Source: Parafannyhessea umbonata (GTDB taxonomy: Bacteria > Actinomycetota > Coriobacteriia > Coriobacteriales > Atopobiaceae). From it: a DNA stretch of 64,000 nucleotides. This document shows positions 35,943-46,027 of this stretch, piece by piece. Position 1 is the stretch's first letter. Each line of letters starts with the position of its first letter. Position numbers and translations under genes: made by a program. The DNA lies in the NCBI RefSeq assembly GCF_012844235.1, contig NZ_JABAGR010000007.1:62001-126000 (forward strand). The letters run 5' to 3'. Below the pieces are notes generated by a model, which saw nothing but the letters and a program-made list of their open reading frames with translations, ran no database searches and had not been told where the DNA came from.

Positions 35943-37388
35943 GTGAGGAGCTACGACCTTTCCAAACGGGGTGACCTGCCCCTTTACGAGTACCTGTACC
36001 GCTGCATCCGCGACGACATTACGGCCGGCGCCATCGGCGCAATGGACCGGCTTCCATCCCGGCGCGCGCTTGCCGAGCGCCTGGGCGTGAGCGTCGTCAC
36101 CGTGGAGGGCGCGTACCGCCAGCTCGTGGCGGAGGGCTACGTCGAGGCGCGGCCGCGAAGCGGCTTTTTCGTCGCGAGCCTGCCGAGCCTGCCCACCGGC
36201 ACCGCGGTCCCGGCGCCCGCGGCTCCGTCTGGGCGAGAAGGGCCCGCCGCACCGGCCGAAGCCGCCCCTCGACCGCCGCGCTACGACCTGTCGCACGGCT
36301 CGACCCACGCGTCCGCCGGCGCGGCCCGGCTCTGGGAGCGCAGCCTGCGCGACGCGCTTGCCCATGAGCCTGATTCCGTCCTGTACCAGACGCCGCCCCC
36401 GCGCGGGCTTCCCCGGCTGCGCCAGGCCATCGCGTCCCACCTCGAGCGCGCGCGTGGCATGACCGTGGAGCCAGAACGCGTGGTCGTGGCCGCGGGGGCA
36501 CAGGCCATCTATGCCATGCTCGCCCTCTACCTGCGCAAATCCGAGGTCGTTGCCGTGGAGGACCCGGGGTACGCGCCTGTGGCCAAAACGTATGCCGCCG
36601 CCGGCCTGAGCGTGCGCCACCTGCCCATGGACGCGGACGGCCTTTCCGCGCGGGCACTGCGCGCGTCCGGGGCGAGGGTCGCGCACGTCATGCCGTCGCA
36701 CCAGTTCCCCACGGGCCGCGTCATGAGCGTGGCGCGCCGCTACGAGCTTCTGGGCTGGGCTGCCGAGGACGCCTCCCGCCTCGTCGTGGAGGACGACTTC
36801 GACTGCGAGCTCCGCCTCTCGGGACGGCCCGTCCCCGCGCTCGCGAGCATGGACGCCACGGGCTCGGTCATGTACCTCTCGACGTTCTCGAAGAGCCTCG
36901 CCTCGGCGCTGCGCATCGCCTACCTGGTGCTTCCGCCGTCGCTCGACGCGGATTTCGATTGCGAGCTCGGGTTCTTCTCGACGACGGTCCCTGCGATCGA
37001 CCAGGTGACGCTCGCACGCGCGCTCGAGTCCGGCGCGTACGCCAGCCACGTCCGACGCTTCCGCAACCAGATGCGCCAGGTGCGCGACGCGCTGGTGGAG
37101 GGCCTGGCGGAGGGCCCCGCCGGCTCGCGCCTGTCCGTGGAGCAGCAGGACTCCGGCATACACCTCGTGCTTGCCGTCGGGGGCCGTGCGAGCGAGCGCG
37201 AGGTCGTCGCCGCCGCCTGCGAAAACGGCGTTGCGCTGGCTCCGCTCTCCGCGTTCGCGCACGACCGCGAAAACGCGTCGTCGCCGGACGGGGCGGCGCG
37301 CTTCGTCGTGCAGTACGAGGGGCTGTCCGTCCAGGACGCGCGCGACGCGGCCGCGGCGCTGGCCAGGGCGGTCCTGACGCTGCCGTAG
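35943..37388 (+). CDS. pdxR: MocR-family PLP-responsive regulator PdxR
   Basis: The 481-residue protein joins a GntR winged helix (residues 10-80, SRRALAERLGVSVVTVEGAYRQL) to an aminotransferase-like domain (about 115-480), with STFSKSLASALRIAY near residue 315 carrying the PLP lysine. A 35-residue Ala/Pro-rich linker connects them. Divergence from pdxST identifies it as PdxR, an activator at low PLP. I chose GTG at 35943 after GGAGG; a GTG 10 codons earlier is possible. Confidence 0.88.
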   Translation: MRSYDLSKRGDLPLYEYLYRCIRDDITAGAIGAMDRLPSRRALAERLGVSVVTVEGAYRQLVAEGYVEARPRSGFFVASLPSLPTGTAVPAPAAPSGREGPAAPAEAAPRPPRYDLSHGSTHASAGAARLWERSLRDALAHEPDSVLYQTPPPRGLPRLRQAIASHLERARGMTVEPERVVVAAGAQAIYAMLALYLRKSEVVAVEDPGYAPVAKTYAAAGLSVRHLPMDADGLSARALRASGARVAHVMPSHQFPTGRVMSVARRYELLGWAAEDASRLVVEDDFDCELRLSGRPVPALASMDATGSVMYLSTFSKSLASALRIAYLVLPPSLDADFDCELGFFSTTVPAIDQVTLARALESGAYASHVRRFRNQMRQVRDALVEGLAEGPAGSRLSVEQQDSGIHLVLAVGGRASEREVVAAACENGVALAPLSAFAHDRENASSPDGAARFVVQYEGLSVQDARDAAAALARAVLTLP

Positions 37389-37436
37389 CCGCGAAGGCGG
37401 TGGCCCTTCTCGCCCGGCGCGCCCGCCCGGGCGCAT

Positions 37437-37452
37437 GCAAACATTTGTTCTA
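37437..37452 (+). promoter_or_regulatory. LexA-box-like site upstream of uvrA
   Basis: The 16-mer at 37437-37452 (AAACATTTGTTC core) matches 12 of 16 positions of the mycobacterial-type SOS box (GAACATATGTTC core). It lies 100 bp before the chosen uvrA start and shares an 11-of-12 motif with the uvrB upstream site. Confidence 0.5.
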
Positions 37453-37552
37453 TGAAATTGGTACCAAGGGGTCTAGAGCCGCCTCCGATGGGGTAGGCTT
37501 GGCTACACTAATGAGCGAGAAGAACGTAACGGATGCGGTCGAAGAGGTTTCC

Positions 37553-40471
37553 ATGGCATCAGACTCCATCGTCATCAAGGGCGCCCGCGAGCATAACCTG
37601 CGCGACATAGACGTGAACATCCCGCGCGACAAGCTGGTGGTCATCACGGGGCTCTCGGGCTCAGGCAAGTCGAGCCTCGCCTTCGACACCATCTACGCGG
37701 AGGGCCAGCGCCGCTACGTCGAGTCCCTCAGCAGCTACGCCCGCATGTTCCTGGGGCAGATGGACAAGCCGGACCTCGACTCCATCGACGGCCTCTCGCC
37801 CGCGGTCTCCATCGACCAGAAGACGACGAGCCGCAACCCGCGCTCCACGGTGGGCACGGTGACGGAGATATATGATTACCTGCGTCTCCTGTACGCGCGC
37901 ATCGGCATCCCGCACTGCCCGGAGTGCGGCAGGCCCATCAGCCGCCAGACGACGGACCAGATCGCGGACAAGGTGCTCGAGGCGGGCCAGGGCAGGCGCG
38001 CATACGTGCTCGCGCCGGTCGTGCTCGGCCGCAAGGGCGAGTACCAGAAGCTGTTCGAGGACCTGCGCCACGAGGGCTTCAGCCGCGTGCGCGTCGACGG
38101 CGAGGTCCGCGAGCTGGACGAGGACATCAAGCTAGACAAGAAGTACAAGCACTCCATCGAGGTCGTGGTCGACCGCATTGTCATCCGCGAGAACTCGCTC
38201 GGCCGCATCGCGGAGGGCGTGGAGCAGGCGACGAAGCTCGCCTCGGGCCGCGTGAGCTTCTACCTGCTGCCCGCTCGTGACGCGCCGGAGGGCACGGAGG
38301 GCGAGCTGCTGCAGTACTCGCTCGCGCTCGCATGCCCCGAGCACGGCCACTCCATCGACGACCTCCAGCCCCGCGACTTCAGCTTCAACGCGCCCTATGG
38401 CGCCTGCCCGGACTGCGACGGCCTCGGAACAAGGCGTATCGTCGATGCGGAGGACCTCATCGAGAACCCGACGGTGCCGGTGGGCGAGGGCGTCTTCGGC
38501 GACCTGTTCGGCCGCTCGAACTACTATCCCCAGATTTTCGAGGCCGTTCTCAAGCATCTGGGCGAGGACCCAAAGACCCCGTGGCAGGAACTCAAGAAGA
38601 AGACGCGCACGGCAATCCTGGACGGCCTCGGTTCCACGAAGATCCGCGTGGACTACCACACGCGGGACGGCCGCGACACCTTCTGGTTCACGAAGTTCTC
38701 CGGCGTGCGCTCGATCCTGTTCGAGAAGTATCAGGAGACCACGTCCGAGACCACGCGCAACCACCTCGACAAGTACATCCGCGAGGTACCGTGCCCCACG
38801 TGCCACGGCGCGAGGCTCAAGCCGGAGTACCTTGCGGTCACGGTGGGCGAGAAGAACATCCAGCAGGTCTGCGACATGTCCTGCCGCGAGTGTCTTGCGT
38901 TCTTCGAGGGATTGCAGCTGACGGAGCGCCAGCACCTCATCGGCGCACCCATCGTGAAGGAGATCGTCGCGCGCCTGAGGTTCATGGTGAACGTCGGCCT
39001 GGACTACCTCACGCTCAGCCGTGCCGCGGCAACGCTCTCCGGTGGCGAGGCGCAGCGCATCCGGCTTGCCACGCAGATAGGCGCGGGCCTCATGGGCGTG
39101 CTGTACATCCTGGACGAGCCCTCCATCGGCCTGCACCAGCGTGACAACGACCGCCTGATAGCGACGCTCAAGAGCCTGCGCGACATGGGCAACACGGTGA
39201 TCGTGGTCGAGCACGACGAGGATACCATCCGTGCGGCGGATTACGTGATCGACATGGGCCCAGGCGCGGGCGAGCTGGGCGGAGACGTGGTTGCCGCCGG
39301 CACCCCGGCGGAGATCATGGCGAACCCCGATTCGCTCACGGGGGCGTACCTAACCGGAAGGCGCATGATCGAGCTGCCGGGAAAGCGCAGGAACCCCCGT
39401 CGCGGTGCCTTCAAGATCTTCGGTTGCACGGCAAACAATCTCAAGAGCGTGTCCGCAAAGGTGGAGTACGGCACGCTCACGGTGGTGACGGGCGTCTCGG
39501 GCTCGGGCAAGTCCTCGCTTGTGACGGACACCATCGCGCCGGTGCTCGCGAACCAGATCATGCACGCGAAGCGCGTGTGCGGCCCCTACAAGCGCATCGA
39601 CGGCCTCCTGGACGAGGACGGCAAGCCGCTCGTCGACAAGGTGATCGACATCGACCAGAGCCCCATCGGTCGTACGCCGCGCTCGAACCCCGCGACGTAC
39701 ATCGGCCTTTGGGACGACCTGCGCGCGCTCTTCGCATCCACGCCCGAGTCCCGAGCTCGCGGATACTCCGCAGGGCGCTTCAGCTTCAACGTGCCCGGCG
39801 GTCGCTGCGAGGCGTGCAAGGGCGACGGCCAGATAAAGATCGAGATGAACTTCCTGCCAGACATCTACGTGCCGTGCGAGGTCTGCCACGGCAAGCGCTA
39901 CAACAGGGAGACCCTCGAGGTCACATACCACGGCAAGACGATTGCGGACGTTCTCGACATGACGGTGACCGAGGCGCTGGCATTCTTCACCAACATCCCG
40001 CGCATCAAGCGAAAGCTCCAGACGCTCTACGACGTGGGCCTGGGATACATACACCTGGGACAGTCCGCGACGACGCTCTCCGGTGGCGAGGCCCAGCGCG
40101 TCAAGCTGGCAAAGGAGCTGCACCGCCAGCAGACGGGCAAGACGTTCTACATCCTGGACGAGCCGACCACCGGCCTCCACTTCGAGGACGTCCGCATGCT
40201 GATCGAGGTGCTCCAGAAGCTGGTCGACGCGGGCAACACCGTTCTCGTTATCGAGCACAACCTCGATGTGATCAAGGTTGCGGACCGTCTGATCGACCTT
40301 GGGCCCGAAGGCGGCTCGGGTGGCGGCACCATCGTCTGCTACGGCACGCCCGAGAAGGTTTGCGCGTGCGAGGAGTCGTACACCGGTCGCTACCTCAAGC
40401 CGATCGTGGAAAGGGACAGGGAACGGATGGCTCTCCGTGACAAGAGGGCGGCTCGCTCTGCGGCAAAGTAG
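37553..40471 (+). CDS. uvrA: excinuclease ABC subunit A
   Basis: The 972-residue damage sensor has two ABC ATPase modules, with P-loops GLSGSGKSS near residue 34 and GVSGSGKSS near residue 647, signature LSGGEAQRI and LSGGEAQRV, and DEPSIGLH and DEPTTGLH Walker B segments. Zinc-binding CPxC motifs (HCPECG, CPTCHG, CEACKG, CEVCHG) are in place. I chose the ATG at 37553 because AGAGG lies before it and [11 protein letters not shown] is the normal N terminus; an ATG 14 codons upstream is possible. It works with UvrB and UvrC, both in this window. Confidence 0.96.
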   Translation: MASDSIVIKGAREHNLRDIDVNIPRDKLVVITGLSGSGKSSLAFDTIYAEGQRRYVESLSSYARMFLGQMDKPDLDSIDGLSPAVSIDQKTTSRNPRSTVGTVTEIYDYLRLLYARIGIPHCPECGRPISRQTTDQIADKVLEAGQGRRAYVLAPVVLGRKGEYQKLFEDLRHEGFSRVRVDGEVRELDEDIKLDKKYKHSIEVVVDRIVIRENSLGRIAEGVEQATKLASGRVSFYLLPARDAPEGTEGELLQYSLALACPEHGHSIDDLQPRDFSFNAPYGACPDCDGLGTRRIVDAEDLIENPTVPVGEGVFGDLFGRSNYYPQIFEAVLKHLGEDPKTPWQELKKKTRTAILDGLGSTKIRVDYHTRDGRDTFWFTKFSGVRSILFEKYQETTSETTRNHLDKYIREVPCPTCHGARLKPEYLAVTVGEKNIQQVCDMSCRECLAFFEGLQLTERQHLIGAPIVKEIVARLRFMVNVGLDYLTLSRAAATLSGGEAQRIRLATQIGAGLMGVLYILDEPSIGLHQRDNDRLIATLKSLRDMGNTVIVVEHDEDTIRAADYVIDMGPGAGELGGDVVAAGTPAEIMANPDSLTGAYLTGRRMIELPGKRRNPRRGAFKIFGCTANNLKSVSAKVEYGTLTVVTGVSGSGKSSLVTDTIAPVLANQIMHAKRVCGPYKRIDGLLDEDGKPLVDKVIDIDQSPIGRTPRSNPATYIGLWDDLRALFASTPESRARGYSAGRFSFNVPGGRCEACKGDGQIKIEMNFLPDIYVPCEVCHGKRYNRETLEVTYHGKTIADVLDMTVTEALAFFTNIPRIKRKLQTLYDVGLGYIHLGQSATTLSGGEAQRVKLAKELHRQQTGKTFYILDEPTTGLHFEDVRMLIEVLQKLVDAGNTVLVIEHNLDVIKVADRLIDLGPEGGSGGGTIVCYGTPEKVCACEESYTGRYLKPIVERDRERMALRDKRAARSAAK

Positions 40472-40522
40472 CAACGACACCCCGGGCCGACGGGTGCGGG
40501 GACTCTCACGGGGGCTGATTCG

Positions 40523-41029
40523 ATGTCCAAGAAGGAGAAGATCCAGAAGACGAACGCGATGCGCGAGCTCGAGAGGGGCGGCGTCGCATACGAGTGGCAC
40601 GAGCAGGAGGAGGACGACATCTCCCGCGGGCTCGGGCTTCGCATGGCGCAGGAGGCGGGGGAGGATCCCGACAGCCAGTTCAAGACCCTTGTGTGCGTGG
40701 CCCCCTCGGGCGACCACGTCGTATGCTGCATTCCTGTCGCGGAGGAGCTGGACTTCAAGAAGGCCGCGGCCGTAGCGGGGGAGAAGTCCCTCGCCCTGAT
40801 CGCCATCAAGGACCTCGAGCCCCTTACGGGCTACGTCAGGGGCGGATGCACGCCCGTCGGCATGAAGAAGCAGTTCCCGACGCTCATCGACGAGACCGCG
40901 CAGCTCTTCGACGAAATCGGCATCTCCGGTGGACGCAGGGGCCTATCGCTCACCCTCAACCCGGTGAGCCTCGCGGAGTTCCTGGGAGCAACGTTCGCGG
41001 ACATCACCCGAGTCCCGGCGAAGGCATAG
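40523..41029 (+). CDS. ybaK: YbaK-type aminoacyl-tRNA deacylase
   Basis: This 168-residue protein has the YbaK/ProX editing fold: TNAMRELERGGVAYEWHE at the start, FKTLVCVAPSGDHVVCCIPV, and GYVRGGCTPVGMKK (residues 102-116), the motif around the catalytic cavity. It removes cysteine mischarged on tRNA-Pro. It lies 51 bp after uvrA. A long purine run, GGGGGCTGATTCG, precedes the ATG. Function assigned with confidence at family level. Confidence 0.88.
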   Translation: MSKKEKIQKTNAMRELERGGVAYEWHEQEEDDISRGLGLRMAQEAGEDPDSQFKTLVCVAPSGDHVVCCIPVAEELDFKKAAAVAGEKSLALIAIKDLEPLTGYVRGGCTPVGMKKQFPTLIDETAQLFDEIGISGGRRGLSLTLNPVSLAEFLGATFADITRVPAKA

Positions 41030-41119
41030 CCGGCCTCTCAAGCACCTCGCAGGCTGTCGGGGCTTTCGACGGGATACGTTTCGCGGGCGTTACCGTTTTC
41101 TTGGGCATCACCTAGGTTC

Positions 41120-41137
41120 ACTTTAGTGTGATAAAGT
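41120..41137 (+). promoter_or_regulatory. inverted repeat upstream of the his operon
   Basis: ACTTTA (41120-41125) and TAAAGT (41132-41137) form a perfect 6-6-6 inverted repeat in the only AT-rich stretch of the 191-bp leader. TTGGGC at 41101 could be a -35. It is a candidate operator. I saw no T-box and no His-rich leader peptide. Confidence 0.4.
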
Positions 41138-41220
41138 ACTCGCACTTCAAGTCAGGCATTCTATTTCAGCCGTGCGGAAAAAGCGTAGAGCTGGGCCGTG
41201 CGGGCGAGAGGAACGGGACG

Positions 41221-42891
41221 ATGTCGGCAGTGACCCCACGTGGCTTCAGGGACATTCTACCTACGGAGGCGCTCGCGCGAGAGCGCATTACGGGCACGGT
41301 ACGCGAGTGCTTCTCTCGACATGGGTATCTGCCGGTCGAGACGCCCCTCATAGAGGATAGGAACCTGCTCTCTCTTGGAGGGAAGCTTCAGGACTCGCCG
41401 TTTCAGCTCTTCGACGGCGATGGTAGCCTCCTCATGGTGAGGCCTGACCTGACGCTTCCCATAGCGCGCATGGTTTCCGCCAGGACGAGTGCGGACGACC
41501 TTCCGCTTCGCCTGCGCTACGCCGCTCCGGTCGTGCGCGAGGAGTCGATGCTCAAGGGCCAGCCGCGTCAGTTCACGCAGCTTGGCGTCGAGTACTTCGG
41601 CGCGGATGGCATCGATGACACCCTTCCCGAGACAGAGGTCGTCTCGCTTCTTGCCGAGACGCTTGACGCGCTCGAGGCGCCGGCATGGCGCATCGTCTGC
41701 GGATCCGTCTCGCCCCTGAAGGCGCTGCTCGACCGTCGCTCCCCGTCGAGCGAGTTCGAGGAAAGGGCGCTCGGGCTCGCTCACGAGTCCGACCTCGTGA
41801 GCCTGGACGAGCTTGTCGACTCGACCGAGCTCGACCAGCCCGTGCGCGAGGCGCTGAGGAGAATTCCCCGCCTTGCCGGCGACGCAAGCGCGATCGAGGA
41901 GGCCGACGCGCTTCTCGACGCCGCTGGCATCCCGGAGGCCGAGAGGGGGACGAGCGAGCTTCGCGCGCTCGTTTCGTCGCTCGCGGACCTCGCCGAGGAG
42001 GGGCGGCTCACCTTCGACTTCTCGATCGCTAACTCCTTCGACTACTATACGGGCATCATCTTCAAGGGCTACGCCGAGGGAATAACCGCCTCGATAGCTT
42101 CGGGTGGCCGCTATGACGCCGTGCTCGCGAACTTCGGTAGGCCTAACGTCGCGTCCTGCGGCTTCGCCCTCTCCCTGGAGCGACTGCAGGAGATACTGGG
42201 AGAGCAGGGCGAAAGCGGCGTCGTGAGTTCGGACGTGCGCCTCTCGGAGAGGCCACTGAGGATCGCCGTGCCGAAGGGCTCGCTCTTCAAGGATGCGGTG
42301 AGCGTGCTGGAGTCGGCCGGCCTGCCCACGAACAGCCTTCGCGACCTGGGACGCAAGCTCATCGTTCGCGACGGTGGCTACGAGTACGTGATAGTGCGCG
42401 CGCAGGACGCGCCCGCGTTCGTGGCGCATGGCGGTGCCGACTGCGGCATCTGCGGATACGACTCCATATTCGAGGCGAACCACGACCTCATCCAGCTCGT
42501 GGACCTGCGCTTCGGCGGCTGCCGCTTCGTCGTGGCGGAGCCGAGGTCGAAGGCCGGCGCCGCCGAGGACGCGTACAGCTGGCGCGGTACGGTCCGCGTG
42601 GCAACGAAGTATCCCAGGATCACCCAGAGCTACTACGACCGCATCGGTCAGCAGGTCGACATCGTGCAGCTGCACGGCAACATCGAGCTTGGTCCCATCG
42701 TCGGCATGACCGACCGAATCGTGGACATTACGGCGACGGGAACCACTCTCGCCGAGAACGACCTCGTCATAGTGGACGAGGTGATGAACTGCACGGCGCG
42801 GTTCTTCTCGGGACCGGCTGCGTATCGCTATGACACCCGCATCCGCGACCTTGCGGCAAGGCTCGCCCAGGTCGTCGAGGCAAACCAGTAA
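41221..42891 (+). CDS. hisZG: fused HisZ-HisG ATP phosphoribosyltransferase
   Basis: This 556-residue protein joins two subunits that are normally separate. Residues 1-322 are HisZ, the class II aminoacyl-tRNA-synthetase-like regulatory subunit (TPRGFRDILPTEA, MVRPDLTLPIAR, QFTQLGVEYFG, SIASGGRYD). After a linker of about 20 residues, residues 344-556 are short-form HisG (LRIAVPKGSLFKDAV, CGICGYD and the PRPP loop VDITATGTTLAEN). Short HisG needs HisZ for activity, so the fusion could fix their ratio. It catalyses the first, committed step of histidine synthesis. GAGAGG lies before the ATG; the 31 upstream codons are not homologous. Confidence 0.92.
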   Translation: MSAVTPRGFRDILPTEALARERITGTVRECFSRHGYLPVETPLIEDRNLLSLGGKLQDSPFQLFDGDGSLLMVRPDLTLPIARMVSARTSADDLPLRLRYAAPVVREESMLKGQPRQFTQLGVEYFGADGIDDTLPETEVVSLLAETLDALEAPAWRIVCGSVSPLKALLDRRSPSSEFEERALGLAHESDLVSLDELVDSTELDQPVREALRRIPRLAGDASAIEEADALLDAAGIPEAERGTSELRALVSSLADLAEEGRLTFDFSIANSFDYYTGIIFKGYAEGITASIASGGRYDAVLANFGRPNVASCGFALSLERLQEILGEQGESGVVSSDVRLSERPLRIAVPKGSLFKDAVSVLESAGLPTNSLRDLGRKLIVRDGGYEYVIVRAQDAPAFVAHGGADCGICGYDSIFEANHDLIQLVDLRFGGCRFVVAEPRSKAGAAEDAYSWRGTVRVATKYPRITQSYYDRIGQQVDIVQLHGNIELGPIVGMTDRIVDITATGTTLAENDLVIVDEVMNCTARFFSGPAAYRYDTRIRDLAARLAQVVEANQ

Positions 42892-42901
42892 GGAGAATGC
42901 C

Positions 42902-44299
42902 ATGAGGAACGTAACGCTTTCCGGCGAGCAGAGGCTCCAGCAGAAGGACCTCATGCGTCAGGGCGCACTGCCAAAGGAGATCATGGACTCCGCGCAGCAG
43001 ATCGTGGACGCCGTCAGGGAGGGGAGGGACGCCGCGGTTCGCGACTTCTGCCTGAAGTTCGATGGGGCCTGCCCCAAGAGCTTCCGCGTCCCCGACGAGG
43101 TCGTCAAGGGGGCGCTCGACATGGTCGACCCCGAGTTCCTCGAGTCCCTCCGTCGCGCCTACCGTCAGATCCGCGACTTCCACGAGCGCGAGCGAGAGCA
43201 GTCGTGGTTTACGACGAGGGAGGACGGCACCATCCTCGGCGTGAAGGTCACGCCGGTTCCCTCCGTCGCGGTGTACGTTCCCGGTGGGCGCGCGCAGTAC
43301 CCATCCACGGTGCTCATGGACACCGTGCCGGCAAAGGTCGCGGGCGTCCCGCGCGTGATCATGGTCACCCCGCCCCAGAGAGACGGCTCGCTTTCGGCGT
43401 ACACGCTCGCGGCTGCGGCAGTCGCCGGCGTCGACGAGGTGTACGCCGTGGGCGGCGCGCAGGCGATCGGTGCGGTTGCCTACGGGACGGAGTCCATCCC
43501 GAAGGTCGCGAAGATCGTGGGACCTGGCAACGCCTACGTCGCGGCGGCGAAGCGCTACGTTTCCGGAGACGTGGGAATCGACATGGTCGCAGGCCCGTCG
43601 GAGGTCTGCGTGCTCGCGGACGCGACGGCGGACCCCGCCGTCGTCGCCGCTGACCTCATGGCGCAGGCGGAGCACGATCCCCTTGCCACGTGCTACCTGG
43701 TTACCGACGCTCCCTCGCTTGCGAAGGAGGTCGAGGCGGCCAATGACATCCTGACAAGTCAGAGCCCGCGCGAGAAGATCACGCGCTCCTCGCTCGAGCA
43801 CGGCCTCGTCGTCAGCACCGACAGCCTCGACGCGGCAGTCGATGCAGTGAACCTCATTGCGCCGGAGCACCTGGAGCTCCACTGCGCGCAGGCGTTCGAC
43901 CTCCTCGGCCGAATCCAGAACGCAGGCGCGATATTCGTGGGGCCCTGGTCCTCGGAGCCCCTGGGAGACTATGTCGCCGGGCCAAACCACACGCTGCCGA
44001 CCGGCGGAACCGCGGTCTTCTCGAATCCCCTTGGCGTCTACGACTTCCAGAAGCGCTCTAGCGTGATCTCCTACACGCCCCAGGGACTTGCGGCGGATGG
44101 CCCGGCGGTTCAGGCGCTCGCCCAGGCGGAGGGCCTGTGGGCGCATGCCCTTTCCGTCGGAATGCGCCGCAAGCTGCTTGAAGAGAAAACGGAGCGTTTC
44201 TCTGACGTTACCGCCGCGTGTGCGGATGCGATGGCGACCGCGTGGCCGCGTAAGCTTGAGGAGCCGGGAGTTCCCAATCTTGACGGCGGCAGGGGCTAG
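42902..44299 (+). CDS. hisD: histidinol dehydrogenase
   Basis: This 465-residue zinc enzyme carries out the last two oxidations of the pathway. YVPGGRAQYPSTVLM near residue 123, AGVDEVYAVGGAQAIGA, VGPGNAYVAAAK, GPSEVCVLAD and LPTGGTAVFSNPL are the HisD motifs; NLIAPEHLE near residue 318 carries catalytic Glu-His. The ATG follows AAGGAG and lies 10 bp after the hisZG stop. The family's usual length is about 430, so the C terminus is slightly long. Confidence 0.95.
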   Translation: MRNVTLSGEQRLQQKDLMRQGALPKEIMDSAQQIVDAVREGRDAAVRDFCLKFDGACPKSFRVPDEVVKGALDMVDPEFLESLRRAYRQIRDFHEREREQSWFTTREDGTILGVKVTPVPSVAVYVPGGRAQYPSTVLMDTVPAKVAGVPRVIMVTPPQRDGSLSAYTLAAAAVAGVDEVYAVGGAQAIGAVAYGTESIPKVAKIVGPGNAYVAAAKRYVSGDVGIDMVAGPSEVCVLADATADPAVVAADLMAQAEHDPLATCYLVTDAPSLAKEVEAANDILTSQSPREKITRSSLEHGLVVSTDSLDAAVDAVNLIAPEHLELHCAQAFDLLGRIQNAGAIFVGPWSSEPLGDYVAGPNHTLPTGGTAVFSNPLGVYDFQKRSSVISYTPQGLAADGPAVQALAQAEGLWAHALSVGMRRKLLEEKTERFSDVTAACADAMATAWPRKLEEPGVPNLDGGRG

Positions 44300-44340
44300 G
44301 CTCCGCGACGGCAGAAACGTGGGACGTGAGGAGGAGCATC

Positions 44341-45438
44341 GTGCCCCAGGGTATCTCAGACAGGATTCGTGCCGCCATGCGGCCGTCGGCCGCGGTGCTC
44401 GAGCCGTATGACCCGGCGTTCTCGCAGGTGAGGATAAACCTCTCGGCGAACGAGAACACCTATGGAATGCCGTCGGATGTCAAGGCGGCCGTCGACAAGG
44501 GACTGTGCGACGCGGTGACGAACCGCTACCCGCAGCCGCTCTCGAACGAGCTCAGGTCCGAGCTCGCCCGTTGGCATGGCGTCGGGGAAGACCACGTGAT
44601 CGTTGGAAACGGTGGCGACGAGCTGCTGTTCAACCTCTTCCTCGCATTTGGTGGCCGTGACCACGTGCTCGTGAGCTGCGAGCCCACGTTCTCGGTGTAC
44701 CGGCTGTACGCGGAGCTGGTCGAGACGGCGGTCGTGAACGTCCCGCGTGACCCCGAGACGTTCGAGTGCGATGCGGACGCGTTGGTGGAGGCAGCCGCCC
44801 GCGCGAGCATCGTGGTGGTGACGTCCCCAAACAACCCGACGGGAAACCTCTTTCCGGTAGAGCAGACGCGCAGGCTCTGCGAGGCGTGTCCCGGGATAGT
44901 CCTGTTGGACGAGGCGTACATGGAGTTCGCGCCCGACGGCTCCTCTGCGGAACCGCTCCTTGCGGAATATGGCAACCTGGCGGTCCTGCACACGCTGTCG
45001 AAGGCGTTCTGCCTTGCGGGTGGGCGCATAGGCTACGTGCTGGCGAGCCCATCCGTCGTGAACGCCCTCGCGGCCGTGCGGCAGCCGTATTCCGTGAACG
45101 TGTTCTCTCAGGCCGCGGGGCTTGCCGCGGTGAGGAGCCGCGGGGCGTTTGGGCCGACGATCGCAAGCATCGCGTCGGAGCGCGAGCGCCTGTTGGACGA
45201 GCTTGCCGGCATGGGGGACCTTGGCGTGACGGCATGGCCGAGCGCGGGAAACTTCCTGCTGGTCAGGATGCCTGACGCCCATGTCGTGCGCAACCGCCTG
45301 CGCGACGAGTTCTCGATTCTCGTGCGCGACTTCTCGTCTGCCCTGGGGCTAAGGGACTGTCTGCGTGTCACCGTGGGGATGCCGGATGAGAACGACGCTC
45401 TTCTCGACGCGCTGCGAAGACTTCTGAAGGGGGAATAG
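44341..45438 (+). CDS. hisC: histidinol-phosphate aminotransferase
   Basis: The 365-residue fold-type I PLP enzyme converts imidazole-acetol phosphate to histidinol phosphate. [12 protein letters not shown] near the start, [19 protein letters not shown] and the PLP lysine segment [14 protein letters not shown] are present. I chose GTG at 44341 because GAGGAGGAG ends just 4-5 bp before it; a GTG 5 codons earlier lies within that ribosome site. The hisB start follows after one base. Confidence 0.94.
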   Translation: MPQGISDRIRAAMRPSAAVLEPYDPAFSQVRINLSANENTYGMPSDVKAAVDKGLCDAVTNRYPQPLSNELRSELARWHGVGEDHVIVGNGGDELLFNLFLAFGGRDHVLVSCEPTFSVYRLYAELVETAVVNVPRDPETFECDADALVEAAARASIVVVTSPNNPTGNLFPVEQTRRLCEACPGIVLLDEAYMEFAPDGSSAEPLLAEYGNLAVLHTLSKAFCLAGGRIGYVLASPSVVNALAAVRQPYSVNVFSQAAGLAAVRSRGAFGPTIASIASERERLLDELAGMGDLGVTAWPSAGNFLLVRMPDAHVVRNRLRDEFSILVRDFSSALGLRDCLRVTVGMPDENDALLDALRRLLKGE

Positions 45439-45439
45439 C

Positions 45440-46027
45440 ATGGCAAGATCGGCCACCGTCACCCGCAAGACGGGTGAGACGGACATAACGGTGACGCTCG
45501 ACCTGGACGGAACGGGTGCGTGCGACATCTCCACGGGCGTGGGCTTCTTCGACCATATGCTGAGCGCCCTCGGGAGACACTCGCTCTGCGACCTCACGTG
45601 CCACGCGACCGGCGACACGTGGGTCGATGACCATCACACGGTCGAGGACGTGGGCATTGTGCTAGGCCAGGCCCTCGCCGAGGCGCTGGGCGACAAGAGC
45701 GGCATCACGCGCTTCTCGGACGTGACGGTCCCCATGGACGAGGCGCTGGTGCTCGCGGCGATAGACGTGAGCGGCCGCGGCGAGCTGTACTGGGACGTTC
45801 CCATAGCCGCGCAGAAGGTCGGCACGTTCGACACCGAGCTCGGCCACGAGTTCTTCCAGGGGTTCGCGCGCGACGCGGGCTTCACCCTCCACGTGAGGGA
45901 GATCGCGGGGGAGAACGCGCACCACATCCTTGAGTGCGCGTTCAAGGCCGTCGCGCGAGCCGTCCGCGCCGCCGTCGAGATCGACCCGCGGGTGCACGGC
46001 GTTCCGTCTACGAAGGGGAGCCTGTGA
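45440..46027 (+). CDS. hisB: imidazoleglycerol-phosphate dehydratase
   Basis: The 195-residue enzyme is the stand-alone dehydratase form with no histidinol-phosphatase domain. The duplicated metal-binding motifs [14 protein letters not shown] and [13 protein letters not shown] near residues 35-75 and [22 protein letters not shown] later are visible. Its TGA overlaps the hisH ATG by one base. AAGGGGGA precedes its ATG. Confidence 0.96.
   Translation: MARSATVTRKTGETDITVTLDLDGTGACDISTGVGFFDHMLSALGRHSLCDLTCHATGDTWVDDHHTVEDVGIVLGQALAEALGDKSGITRFSDVTVPMDEALVLAAIDVSGRGELYWDVPIAAQKVGTFDTELGHEFFQGFARDAGFTLHVREIAGENAHHILECAFKAVARAVRAAVEIDPRVHGVPSTKGSL

Noticed and set aside
41030-41220. T-box or histidine attenuator before the his operon
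   Set aside because: I looked for the T-box core and for a His-rich leader peptide and found neither.
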